DNA of 64,000 nt, from contig NZ_VFMN01000001.1 in assembly GCF_006715055.1 (NCBI RefSeq), positions 3,720,001 to 3,784,000 of the forward strand. Direction: 5' to 3'. The position numbers and the translations under genes were made by a program. Source of the stretch: Lapillicoccus jejuensis (GTDB lineage Bacteria > Actinomycetota > Actinomycetes > Actinomycetales > Dermatophilaceae). Numbering within the stretch: position 1 is the first letter of the stretch; each line of letters starts with the position of its first letter. The notes below the pieces were generated by a model. The model ran no database searches. It was given only the letters and a program-made list of their open reading frames with translations, and was not told the origin of the DNA. Positions 16,976 through 25,322 of this stretch are shown piece after piece.

Positions 16976-17506
16976 TCAGGCGATCGGCCTGGCCAGGACG
17001 ACGAAGTGCAGGTCGTCGCGCAAGGCCCCGCCGCCGACCATGTCCGCGAAGGGGAAGGGACGGGTCTCGCCGGTGCGGGCGTAGCCGCGCCGCTCGTACC
17101 AGGCGATGAGCTCCTCGCGCTGGGCGATGACCGTCATCTCCATGGTCGTCGCGCCCCACGCCTCGGCGGCGTGCCTCTCCGCGGCGGCCAGCACGGCCCG
17201 GCCGACGCCCGCAGCCTGGAGCGCCGGCTCGACGGCGAACATGCCGAAGTAGGCGACGCCGTCGCCACGGTCCTCCACCTCGCAGCACGCGAGCAGGCCG
17301 CTCACCGTGCCCTCCTGCTCGGCGACGAGGACGACGGCGCGCGGCCGGGCCAGCTTGGCCCGCACCCCGGCCTCGTCGATGCGCTGGTCGTCGAGCAGCG
17401 CCGACTCCGTCGTCCACCCCTCGCGGCCCCGGTAGGCGCGGCGGACGAGGTCGGCGAGGGCGGGCGCGTCGGCGTCGGTCGCCGTCCGCAGGGTCGGGGT
17501 GGCCAT
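16976..17506 (-). CDS. GNAT family N-acetyltransferase
   Basis: A 176-aa GCN5-related acetyltransferase. The acetyl-CoA binding region YFGMFAVEPALQAAGVGRAVL (motif A, with QxxGxG) sits at about residues 90-112, and an IAWYERRGYARTGE segment marks motif B. Substrate is unknown. The ATG at 17506 is divergent from the AraC gene starting 19 bp away, so the two share a very short promoter region. Confidence 0.82.
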   Translation of the reverse strand: MATPTLRTATDADAPALADLVRRAYRGREGWTTESALLDDQRIDEAGVRAKLARPRAVVLVAEQEGTVSGLLACCEVEDRGDGVAYFGMFAVEPALQAAGVGRAVLAAAERHAAEAWGATTMEMTVIAQREELIAWYERRGYARTGETRPFPFADMVGGGALRDDLHFVVLARPIA

Positions 17507-17524
17507 GCGCCGTACTGTAGGCGG

Positions 17525-17971
17525 GTGGCCAGCAGCCCCGACGAGGAGCGTCGCCGGGCCCTCGTGCGCATGCGCCGGGTGCGGGACCGCATCGACCGCG
17601 AGTACGCGCAGCCCCTCGACGTCGAGGCGCTCGCCCGGGGCGAGCACGTCTCGGCCGGTCACCTCAGCCGCGAGTTCCGGGCGACGTACGGCGAGTCGCC
17701 GTACGCCTACCTCATGACCCGCCGGATCGAGCGGGCCATGGCGCTGCTGCGCCGGGGCGACCTCAGCGTGACCGAGGTCTGCTTCGCCGTGGGGGGCTCG
17801 TCGCTCGGCACGTTCAGCACGCGCTTCGCCGAGCTCGTGGGGATGCCGCCGTCGACGTACCGCGACCGGGCGCGGGACGGCGCGGTCGACCTGCCGTCGT
17901 GCGTGGTCAAGCAGGTGAGCAGACCGGTCAGGAATCGAGAAGCCCCGCTGGACACCGTCCCCCTAGCGTGA
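17525..17971 (+). CDS. AraC-type helix-turn-helix regulator
   Basis: A 148-aa protein consisting almost only of the two HTH motifs of an AraC/XylS DNA-binding domain: first helix pair around LDVEALARGEHVSAGHLSREFR and second around LSVTEVCFAVGGSSLGTFSTRF. There is no N-terminal sensor domain. The GTG is preceded by TACTGT (17513-17518) with a six-base gap, fitting a leaderless mRNA. It sits five bp upstream of a VOC-family gene, a frequent pairing in which the small AraC protein controls the glyoxalase-like partner. Confidence 0.85.
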   Translation: MASSPDEERRRALVRMRRVRDRIDREYAQPLDVEALARGEHVSAGHLSREFRATYGESPYAYLMTRRIERAMALLRRGDLSVTEVCFAVGGSSLGTFSTRFAELVGMPPSTYRDRARDGAVDLPSCVVKQVSRPVRNREAPLDTVPLA

Positions 17972-17976
17972 CCGTC

Positions 17977-18396
17977 ATGACGACACCGAACCTCAGCATC
18001 CACACCACCTTCCTGCCGCACGAGGACCCCGAGGCCTCGCTCGCCTTCTACCGCGACGTGCTCGGGTTCGAGGTCCGTCAGGACGTCGGGCAGGGCGCCA
18101 TGCGCTGGATCACCGTCGCGCCGCCCGGCGACGCGGACGGCCCGGTGCTCGTCCTCGCCCCGCCGGTCTCCGACCCCGGGGTCAGCGAGCAGGAGCGGCG
18201 CACCGTCTCCGACCTCATGGCCAAGGGCAGCTGGGCGATGCTCATCCTCAAGACCCCCGACCTCGACGCGACCTTCGAGAAGCTCGCCGCGTCGGGAGCC
18301 GAGGTCGTCCAGGAGCCGATGGACCAGCCGTGGGGCGTGCGCGACGCCGCCGTCCGCGACCCGGCCGGCACGATGGTGCGCATCAACCAGGCGTGA
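17977..18396 (+). CDS. VOC/glyoxalase superfamily protein
   Basis: A 139-aa vicinal-oxygen-chelate protein with the paired beta-alpha-beta-beta-beta modules: DPEASLAFYRDVLGFEVR near the start, and TPDLDATFEKLAASGAEVVQEP with a final DPAGTMVRI. It may be a glyoxalase, dioxygenase or resistance-type binding protein. The ATG at 17977 has TAGCGT (17964-17969) seven bases upstream inside the AraC gene end, so it probably has its own start site in addition to read-through. Confidence 0.85.
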   Translation: MTTPNLSIHTTFLPHEDPEASLAFYRDVLGFEVRQDVGQGAMRWITVAPPGDADGPVLVLAPPVSDPGVSEQERRTVSDLMAKGSWAMLILKTPDLDATFEKLAASGAEVVQEPMDQPWGVRDAAVRDPAGTMVRINQA

Positions 18397-18413
18397 TGCG
18401 ACAGGCTGCTCCC

Positions 18414-19103
18414 GTGAGCACCCCGCTGCCGGTCACCGACCGCACCCGCTTCACCCGCTACCGGGAGCGGCAGGTGACCGACCGACCGGCGCTGTACGAC
18501 GTCCTCGACCACGCGCTCGTCGCGCACGTCGCCGTCGTGCGCGGGGAGGGGGAGCAGGCGGTGGCGGCGGTCCTGCCCGTCGCGTCCGCCCGGGACGGCG
18601 ACTCGCTGCTGCTGCACGGGTCGACCGGGGCCGGGCTGCTGCGGGCCGCGGCCGAGGGCCGCACCGTCACCGCGACGGTCACGGTGCTCGACGGGCTCGT
18701 CGTCGCGCGGACCGTCTTCGACAGCTCGATGAACTACCGCTGCGCCGTCGTCTTCGGCGTCCCCGTCGTCGTCGCCGACGACGAGAAGGAGGCGGCGCTG
18801 CGGGTGCTGTCCGAGCACCTCGTGCCGGGACGGTGGGACGAGGTGCGCCGCCCGACCCGGCGCGAGCTGGCCGCGACCCTCGTCCTGCGGCTGCCGCTCG
18901 ACGAGGCCAGCGTCAAGGTCCGCGCCGACGGCCCGGACGAGGACGAGCCCGAGGACCGGGGCGTGTGGGCCGGCGTCCTGCCGCTGCACACCGCGGTCGG
19001 GGCTCCGCGTACCGGCGACGACGTCCCCGCCGGGGTGCCCGTCCCGGCCTCCGTCCCGGCAGCCGCCGATCGGCTGGCGTCGTGGACGCCGCCGTACCGC
19101 TGA
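18414..19103 (+). CDS. Pyridoxamine 5'-phosphate oxidase-like flavin-binding protein
   Basis: A 229-aa split-barrel FMN-binding family protein. Segments TDRPALYDVLDHALVAHVAVV, LLLHGSTGAGLLRAA, and SMNYRCAVVFGVPVVV are typical. Members reduce or bind flavin; NimA-type nitroreductases belong here. The GTG at 18414 is chosen because family homology starts TPLPVT and CAGGCT (18402-18407) lies six bases upstream; an ATG at 18396 is the alternative. The C-terminal 40 residues are Pro/Val-rich. Confidence 0.8.
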   Translation: MSTPLPVTDRTRFTRYRERQVTDRPALYDVLDHALVAHVAVVRGEGEQAVAAVLPVASARDGDSLLLHGSTGAGLLRAAAEGRTVTATVTVLDGLVVARTVFDSSMNYRCAVVFGVPVVVADDEKEAALRVLSEHLVPGRWDEVRRPTRRELAATLVLRLPLDEASVKVRADGPDEDEPEDRGVWAGVLPLHTAVGAPRTGDDVPAGVPVPASVPAAADRLASWTPPYR

Positions 19104-19131
19104 CCGGACCGACGACCGAAGGAGAAGCACC

Positions 19132-21495
19132 GTGACCGACCAGCCGGCCGTGGCCGACACCCACGACGTCATCCGCGTCCGCGGCGCGCGCGAGCACAAC
19201 CTGCGCGACGTCTCCCTCGACCTGCCCAAGCGCCGGCTCACCGTCTTCACCGGGGTCTCCGGCTCGGGCAAGAGCTCGCTCGTCTTCGCGACGATCGCCG
19301 CCGAGTCGCAGCGGATGATCAACGAGACCTACAGCAGCTTCGTCCAGGGCTTCATGCCGTCGCTCGCGCGTCCGGACGTCGACGTCCTCGAGGGGCTGAC
19401 GACGGCGATCGTCGTCGACCAGTCGCGGATGGGCGCCGACCCACGCTCGACGGTCGGCACGGCGACCGACGCGTACGCGATGCTGCGGATCCTCTTCAGC
19501 CGAATCGGGACGCCGTACGTCGGCTCGCCGCAGGCGTTCTCGTTCAACGTCGCCTCGGTGAGCGGCGCGGGGGCGGTGACCTACAGCAAGGGTGGGCAGA
19601 CGACGAAGGAGCGGCGCTCCTTCTCGGTCGTCGGTGGGATGTGCCCGCGGTGTGAGGGCCGCGGCTCCGTCCAGGACTTCGACCTCACCGCGCTGTACGA
19701 CGCCTCGAAGAGCCTCGACGACGGCCCGTTCCTCGTGCCGGGCTACACGATGGACGGCTGGTTCGGCCGCATCTTCAAGGGCTCCGGGTTCTTCGACACG
19801 AGCAAGCCGATCGCGAGGTACACGAAGAAGGAGCTGCACGACCTGCTCTGGCGGGAGCCGACGAAGATCAAGGTCGAGGGGATCAACCTCACCTACGAGG
19901 GGCTCATCCTCAAGATCAAGCGCTCCATCCTGTCCAAGGACCTCGACGCGATGCAGCCGCACGTGCGGGCCTTCGTCGAGCGGGCGGTCACCTTCTCGAC
20001 GTGCCCCGAGTGCGACGGCACGCGGCTGACCGCGCTCGCGCGGTCCGCCAAGGTCGGCGGTCTCGACATCGCGGCCGCGTCGGCCATGCAGATCACCGAC
20101 CTCGCCGAGTGGGTCCGCGGGCTCGACGAGCCGTCGGTGGCGCCGCTGCTCGCGTCGCTGCGCGGGACCCTCGAGTCGTTCGTCGCAGTGGGGCTGGGCT
20201 ACCTGTCGCTCGACCGGCCGGCGGGCACGCTGTCGGGTGGGGAGGCGCAGCGCACGAAGATGATCCGGCACCTCGGCTCGGCGCTCACCGACGTCACCTA
20301 CGTGTTCGACGAGCCGACCGTGGGGCTGCACCCGCACGACGTGCAGCGGATGAACGAGCTGCTCATCGCCCTGCGCGACAAGGGGAACACCGTCCTCGTC
20401 GTCGAGCACAAGCCCGAGACCATCGCCGTCGCCGACCACGTCGTCGACCTCGGGCCGGGGGCCGGGTCGGCCGGCGGCGAGGTCTGCTTCGAGGGGACCG
20501 TCGACGAGCTGCGCCGCAGCGACACCGTGACCGGGCGGCACCTCGGTGACCGCGCCCGGGTCAAGGAGACGGTCCGCGAGCGGACGGGGGTGCTCGAGAT
20601 CCGGGGAGCGTCGACCCACAACCTGCACGACGTCGACGTCGACCTGCCGCTCGGGGTGCTCTGCGTCCTCACCGGCGTGGCCGGGTCGGGGAAGAGCTCG
20701 CTCGTGCACGGCTCGGTGGCCGGGCGCGACGGGGTCGTGCTCGTCGACCAGGCGCCGATCAAGGGGTCGCGGCGCAGCAACCCGGCGACCTACACGGGCC
20801 TCCTCGAGCCGGTGCGCAAGGCGTTCGCCAAGGCCAACGGGGTGAAACCGGCTCTCTTCAGCGCGAACTCGGAGGGCGCCTGCCCCGCCTGCAACGGCGC
20901 GGGGGTGGTCTACACCGACCTGGCGATCATGGCGTCGGTCGCGACGACCTGCGAGGTGTGCGGCGGGAAGCGGTACGACGCCTCGGTGCTCGAGTACCGC
21001 CTGGGCGGCCGCGACATCAGCGAGGTGCTCGCCATGTCGGTCGCGCAGGCGCGGGCGTTCTTCGCCGAGGGGGAGGCGCGCACGCCGGCGGCCGAGACGG
21101 TCCTGACCCGGCTCGAGGACGTCGGGCTGGGCTACCTCACGATCGGCCAGCCCCTGACGACGCTGTCCGGGGGCGAGCGGCAGCGGCTCAAGCTGGCCAC
21201 CCACCTCGGCGACAAGGGCGGCGTCATCGTCCTCGACGAGCCCACCAGCGGGCTGCACCTCGCCGACGTCGAGAACCTGCTCGCGCTGCTCGACCGACTG
21301 GTCGACGCGGGCCGGTCGCTGCTCGTCATCGAGCACCACCAGGCCGTCATGGCCCACGCGGACTGGCTCGTCGACCTCGGTCCCGGGGCCGGTCACGACG
21401 GTGGGCGCGTCGTCTTCGAGGGGACGCCGGCGCAGCTCGTGGCCGTCCGGTCGACCGTCACCGGCGAGCACCTCGCGGCGTACGTGGGGGCCTGA
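19132..21495 (+). CDS. Short UvrA-like ABC ATPase
   Basis: A 787-aa UvrA paralogue with two ABC ATPase cores. Walker A motifs are TGVSGSGKSSL (about residue 42) and TGVAGSGKSSL (about 520). Signature motifs are TLSGGEAQRTKMIRHLG and TLSGGERQRLKLATHLG. Zinc-binding CxxC pairs are CPRC/CPEC and CPAC/CEVC. It is some 150-200 residues shorter than housekeeping UvrA, so the inserted and UvrB-contact regions are reduced. Such short forms are often linked to resistance or to repair with altered partners. The ATG follows GAAGGAGAAG. Only three bases separate it from the Imm5-like gene. Confidence 0.88.
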   Translation: MTDQPAVADTHDVIRVRGAREHNLRDVSLDLPKRRLTVFTGVSGSGKSSLVFATIAAESQRMINETYSSFVQGFMPSLARPDVDVLEGLTTAIVVDQSRMGADPRSTVGTATDAYAMLRILFSRIGTPYVGSPQAFSFNVASVSGAGAVTYSKGGQTTKERRSFSVVGGMCPRCEGRGSVQDFDLTALYDASKSLDDGPFLVPGYTMDGWFGRIFKGSGFFDTSKPIARYTKKELHDLLWREPTKIKVEGINLTYEGLILKIKRSILSKDLDAMQPHVRAFVERAVTFSTCPECDGTRLTALARSAKVGGLDIAAASAMQITDLAEWVRGLDEPSVAPLLASLRGTLESFVAVGLGYLSLDRPAGTLSGGEAQRTKMIRHLGSALTDVTYVFDEPTVGLHPHDVQRMNELLIALRDKGNTVLVVEHKPETIAVADHVVDLGPGAGSAGGEVCFEGTVDELRRSDTVTGRHLGDRARVKETVRERTGVLEIRGASTHNLHDVDVDLPLGVLCVLTGVAGSGKSSLVHGSVAGRDGVVLVDQAPIKGSRRSNPATYTGLLEPVRKAFAKANGVKPALFSANSEGACPACNGAGVVYTDLAIMASVATTCEVCGGKRYDASVLEYRLGGRDISEVLAMSVAQARAFFAEGEARTPAAETVLTRLEDVGLGYLTIGQPLTTLSGGERQRLKLATHLGDKGGVIVLDEPTSGLHLADVENLLALLDRLVDAGRSLLVIEHHQAVMAHADWLVDLGPGAGHDGGRVVFEGTPAQLVAVRSTVTGEHLAAYVGA

Positions 21496-21498
21496 CGG

Positions 21499-22029
21499 GT
21501 GATCCTGCCGCCGGTGCGCGACCCGCGGCTCGTCACCGTGCGCCGGGGCGGGACGCTGGGCGACGAGGACCACCGGCTGCTCGCGCTGTGGGCGGCGGAC
21601 TGCGCCGAGCACGTGCTGGCGCTCTTCGAGGTGGCGTGTCCCGGTGACGAGCGGGTGCGCGAGGCCGTCGCGGCCGCGCGCTCCTGGGCGGCGGGGGAGA
21701 CGGCGATGATGGCCGCGAGGGCGGTCGGCGGTCACGCCATGGGGGCGGCCCGGCCGCTGCGCGGGGCGCCGCGGTTCGCGGCCTACGCCGCGGGCCAGGC
21801 GGCCTGTGTCGGGCACGTCGCCGAGCACGACCTCGGGGCGGCGGCGTACGCGATCAGGGCGGTGACGGCCGCCGCCGATGCGGCGGGGGAGGACGGGGCG
21901 GCAGCCGGGGTGCGGGAGTGCGCCTGGCAGCGCGACCGGCTGCCGGGCGCCGTACGGGAGCTCGTGCTCGAGGACCAGGAGCGACGGAACGCGTTGTGCT
22001 GGAACGTGTTCACGAGGGGAGCAGGGTGA
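21499..22029 (+). CDS. Imm5-like putative immunity protein
   Basis: A 176-aa mostly helical, Ala-rich protein resembling the Imm-5 family of putative immunity proteins: LLALWAADCAEHVLALFEVACPGDERVREAV near residue 30, then ARSWAAGE and a repeated AAGQAACVGHVAEHDLGAAAYA pattern. These families were defined near polymorphic toxins, but no toxin gene is seen here, so a function in toxin neutralisation is only suggested. It starts at GTG 21499, three bp after the UvrA-like gene, and overlaps the methyltransferase start by 4 bp. Confidence 0.7.
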   Translation: MILPPVRDPRLVTVRRGGTLGDEDHRLLALWAADCAEHVLALFEVACPGDERVREAVAAARSWAAGETAMMAARAVGGHAMGAARPLRGAPRFAAYAAGQAACVGHVAEHDLGAAAYAIRAVTAAADAAGEDGAAAGVRECAWQRDRLPGAVRELVLEDQERRNALCWNVFTRGAG

Positions 22030-22754
22030 GACCTCCGGACGCGCACTTCGCCGACCCGCGCCAGGCGGTGCTGTACGACGACCTCGACGGGTCGCGGGAG
22101 GACCTCGACGCCTACCTCGCCCTCGTCGACGAGCTGGGCGCCCGCACGGTGGCCGACGTCGGGTGCGGGACGGGGTCGCTGCCGGTGCTGCTGGTCGCGA
22201 GGGGGATCGAGGTCGTCGGCGTCGACCCGGCCAGGGCCTCGCTCGACGTCGCCCGGAGCAAACCGGGGGCGGAGCGGGTCCGCTGGGTCGAGGGCGACGC
22301 GACGGCGCTCGTGGGGCTCGGCGTGACCGCGGACCTCGCCGTCATGACCGGCAACGTCGCGCAGGTCTTCGTCGACGACGCCGACTGGGACGCGACGCTG
22401 ACCGCGGTCGCGGCGGTGGTGCGCGACGGCGGGTGGCTCGTCCTGGAGACGCGCCGGACGGCGGCCCGGGCCTGGGAGGGCTGGGACGTCGAGCCGACGC
22501 CCGTCGACCTGCCCGACGGTCGGACGGCGCTGGTGTCCCGGCAGGTGACCGAGGTGGCGCTGCCGCTCGTGACGTTCACCGGACGGGTCGAGCTGGAGGG
22601 TGAGGTGCTGTCCTCGACGTCCACGCTGCGCTTCCGTGAGCGGGACGAGCTCGGACGTGACCTGGCCCGCCACGGGTTCGCCGTCGCGGAGGTCCGGCAG
22701 GCCCCGGACCGGCCGGGGCTCGAGCACGTCGTCCTGGCCCGCCGGGTGGGCTAG
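22026..22754 (+). CDS. Class I SAM-dependent methyltransferase
   Basis: A 242-aa Rossmann-fold methyltransferase. Motif I is VADVGCGTGSLP at about residue 42, followed by the acidic residue in VVGVDPA and motif II DLAVMTGNVAQVF. The C-terminal half resembles small-molecule methyltransferases. Substrate is unknown. GTG 22026 overlaps the previous stop. The gene ends four bp inside the converging SDR gene. Confidence 0.85.
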   Translation: MRPPDAHFADPRQAVLYDDLDGSREDLDAYLALVDELGARTVADVGCGTGSLPVLLVARGIEVVGVDPARASLDVARSKPGAERVRWVEGDATALVGLGVTADLAVMTGNVAQVFVDDADWDATLTAVAAVVRDGGWLVLETRRTAARAWEGWDVEPTPVDLPDGRTALVSRQVTEVALPLVTFTGRVELEGEVLSSTSTLRFRERDELGRDLARHGFAVAEVRQAPDRPGLEHVVLARRVG

Positions 22755-23431
22755 CCGAAGTCGCCGCTCGCCACCTCGGTGTCGGTGCCGAGGATCGCCG
22801 CGACGCAGCGGGCGGCGACGGCGTCCGGTTCGAGGCCGGTCGGCATGGACGGCGGGTCGCCGGCGATGGCGCGGGTGGCCAGGCCGGTCTCGGTGTGCGG
22901 TGGGCGCAGGTCGAGGACGCGCACCTTGGAGCGGCGCGACTCGACGCGGACGGCGGTGAGGTACGACGAGAGGGCGGCCTTCGTGGCGCCGTACGCCGCC
23001 ATGTTCGGGAACGGTCGCTCCGCCGGGACACCGGTGAGGGCCGCGACGACGCCGCCCGGGCCGAGCACCCCGAGCGCCGCCCGGACGAGCCGCACGGGAG
23101 CGAGGAAGTCGAGCAGGGTGAGGTCGTCGAGGGTGTCGTCGTCGAGCCGCGCCGCGGGGCCGAAGGCGACGACGCCCGCCGCGTAGACGACGCCGTCGAG
23201 CCGTCCGTGGCGCTGCGTGGCGGCGTCGACGAGCTGCTGCGGCAGGGCGGGCTGGCGCAGGTCGCCGGTGAGGCGGTGCGCCCCGTCGAGGTCGAGCCGC
23301 GCGAGGGACTCGTCGGAGCGCCCGTGGGCGCTGACGGTTGCACCGGCGTCCGCGAGGCCGCGGGCGATCCGGGAGCCGAGGGCGCCGCTGGCGCCGACGA
23401 CGAGGAAGGACTGGCCGGAGGCGTCGGTCAT
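22751..23431 (-). CDS. Short-chain dehydrogenase/reductase
   Basis: A 226-aa SDR. The NAD(P)-binding motif is VVGASGALGSRIA (residues about 11-23), the NAG-like segment is YAAGV at about 85, and the catalytic residues are in ALTGVP (Ser/Thr position) and YGATK (Tyr and Lys, about 150). It lacks a recognisable substrate signature. The 3' end overlaps the convergent methyltransferase by 4 bp. Confidence 0.85.
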   Translation of the reverse strand: MTDASGQSFLVVGASGALGSRIARGLADAGATVSAHGRSDESLARLDLDGAHRLTGDLRQPALPQQLVDAATQRHGRLDGVVYAAGVVAFGPAARLDDDTLDDLTLLDFLAPVRLVRAALGVLGPGGVVAALTGVPAERPFPNMAAYGATKAALSSYLTAVRVESRRSKVRVLDLRPPHTETGLATRAIAGDPPSMPTGLEPDAVAARCVAAILGTDTEVASGDFG

Positions 23432-23539
23432 GACGCCATCGTCACCCGACGGGGGCGCCCTTGTCCCGCCACTCTCCTCAGGGTCCGCTCGCCCCGGCCG
23501 ATGACCCGTGCGCAACCCGTGCACCCCCCAGGAGGCTCC

Positions 23540-24811
23540 ATGGCGACGGACGACGGGCCCCTCCCGGCCCAGGCGGTGGTCGGTCGCCAGGCGATCGCGG
23601 ACCGGAGCGGTGCGACGGTCGGCTACGAGCTGCTCTTCCGGGCGAGCGGGGCCGCGGACGCGGCGGGCGACGAGTACGAGGCGGCCTCGATGACCGCGGA
23701 CGTCGCGCTCAACGCCATGACCATCGGCCTCGACGTCGTGACCGACGGTTCGCTGGCCTTCTGCAACATCGACCAGTCGGTGCTGACGGGGGAGCTGCCG
23801 ATGCTGTTCCCGGACCCGCGCCGGGTCGTCCTCGAGGTCCCCTCCGGCCTGGGGGCCGACGTCGAGGCGGTGGACGGCTGCCGGCGTCTCGTCGAGCAGG
23901 GGTGGACGCTCGCGCTGGACGGCGTCGACGGGGGAGAGGACGACCGGTCGCTGCTCGAGCTGGTCGACGTCGTCAAGGTCGACGTCGGCCGCCACACCGC
24001 CGGGGAGCTGGCGGACCTCGCCGCGCTCGCCCGGGACCACGACACCCGCGTCCTCGCGCAGCGGGTGGAGACCGCCGAGCAGCACGCGACGGCGTACGAC
24101 CTCGGCTTCGACCTGTTCCAGGGCTACCTCGTCGACCGGCCCGTCGTCGTCACGGGTCGGGCGCTCGAGCCCGAGGGCCTGTCGCGGCTGGCGATGGCCT
24201 CGCTGATGCTCAAGTCCGACCTCGACGTCGGCGAGGTCGTCGACCTGCTGCGCACCGACCCCAGCCTCGCCGTGGGCGTCCTGCGGCTGGCGTCGATCGG
24301 TCGGGCGGGGGAGACCAGGCGCAGGGTCGCCTCGCTGCGCGACGCCGTCGTCCTCGCCGGCACCCGGCAGATCCAGAACTGGATGAGCGTGATCCTGCTG
24401 CGTCCGTGGCGCTCGGAGGGCCGCAGCCGCTACCTCGACGTGCTCGTCCGCGCCCGCTCCGTGGAGAACCTCGCGGCGGGCCTCGGCCTGGGCTCGCGGG
24501 ACGTCGCCTTCGCCGCCGGGATGCTGTCCGCCCTGGACCTGCACCTCTCGATGTCCGTCGACCAGCTCCGGCAGTTCCTCGACGTCGACGAGACCCTCGC
24601 GCTGGCCGCCTTCGGTGAGCCGGTCACGGGCGCCCGGACGACGCCGCTGTCCCACGTCGTCCGCGCGGCCCGGGACTACCAGCTCGGGCTGGCGCCGTCC
24701 CCGGACGCCCCGGTCCCGGTCCCGGACCTCGAGGCCGCCTTCGCCGACGCGTTCTCGTGGGCGGGGACGACGCTGCAGCAGCTGGACACGGCGCAGCGAC
24801 GGAGCGCGTAG
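23540..24811 (+). CDS. EAL-HDOD signalling protein
   Basis: A 423-aa protein with an N-terminal EAL-like domain (about 10-200) and a C-terminal HDOD domain (about 205-400). The EAL motif is degenerate (YELLFR near residue 29) and the metal-binding residues of active phosphodiesterases are mostly absent. It is therefore more likely a c-di-GMP sensor or protein-protein hub, as in other YuxH/CdgJ-like proteins. HDOD segments include LLRTDPSLAVGVLRLAS and DAVVLAGTRQIQNW. ATG follows a strong GGAGG eight bases upstream. Confidence 0.86.
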   Translation: MATDDGPLPAQAVVGRQAIADRSGATVGYELLFRASGAADAAGDEYEAASMTADVALNAMTIGLDVVTDGSLAFCNIDQSVLTGELPMLFPDPRRVVLEVPSGLGADVEAVDGCRRLVEQGWTLALDGVDGGEDDRSLLELVDVVKVDVGRHTAGELADLAALARDHDTRVLAQRVETAEQHATAYDLGFDLFQGYLVDRPVVVTGRALEPEGLSRLAMASLMLKSDLDVGEVVDLLRTDPSLAVGVLRLASIGRAGETRRRVASLRDAVVLAGTRQIQNWMSVILLRPWRSEGRSRYLDVLVRARSVENLAAGLGLGSRDVAFAAGMLSALDLHLSMSVDQLRQFLDVDETLALAAFGEPVTGARTTPLSHVVRAARDYQLGLAPSPDAPVPVPDLEAAFADAFSWAGTTLQQLDTAQRRSA

Positions 24812-24831
24812 CGCGGGCTAGCCTGCAGCCG

Positions 24832-25296
24832 GTGGAGGAGCGGACGGTCCGGACGGCGGGGGTCGACGACGTGACCCATCTCGTGCGGCTGCGGGCGGAG
24901 ATGTTCGCGTCGATGGGGGTCCCCGCCGACGGCGCGGCGTGGCAGGAGTCGGCCGCGTGCTGGTTCCGCGAGCGGCTCACCGACCCCGGCCACCGGTTCG
25001 TCCTCGTCGAGGTGGAGGGCGCGGTCGTCGCCTGCGCGGTCGGCAGCATCCGGGACGCGATGCCGTCGCCGTCCGTGCCGGCCGGGCGCGACGTGCTCGT
25101 CGGCAACGTCTGCACCGACCCGGCCCACCGGGGCCGCGGTCACGGCCGCGCGGCCTTCGAGGCGGTGATGGCCTGGGCGGCGGCCACAGGGGTACGGCGC
25201 GTCGAGCTGCTCGCCACCGCGCAGGGCCGGGGGATGTACGAGGCGGCCGGGTTCGCCGAGACGGCGTGGCCGGCGATGCGGGCGACCCTGGGCTGA
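24832..25296 (+). CDS. GNAT family N-acetyltransferase
   Basis: A 154-aa acetyltransferase with motif A at VGNVCTDPAHRGRGHGRAAF (about residues 87-106) and a C-terminal LLATAQGRGMYEAAGF. Substrate unknown. GTG start with TAGCCT (24819-24824) seven bases upstream, overlapping the end of the previous gene; leaderless transcription is likely. Confidence 0.83.
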   Translation: MEERTVRTAGVDDVTHLVRLRAEMFASMGVPADGAAWQESAACWFRERLTDPGHRFVLVEVEGAVVACAVGSIRDAMPSPSVPAGRDVLVGNVCTDPAHRGRGHGRAAFEAVMAWAAATGVRRVELLATAQGRGMYEAAGFAETAWPAMRATLG

Positions 25297-25322
25297 CGGG
25301 CGGGGCCCGGGTCGGGACGGGA

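Noticed and set aside
18913-21828. Long antisense frame across the UvrA-like gene
   Set aside because: The plus-strand gene has two full ABC ATPase cores; the antisense product shows only compositional bias.
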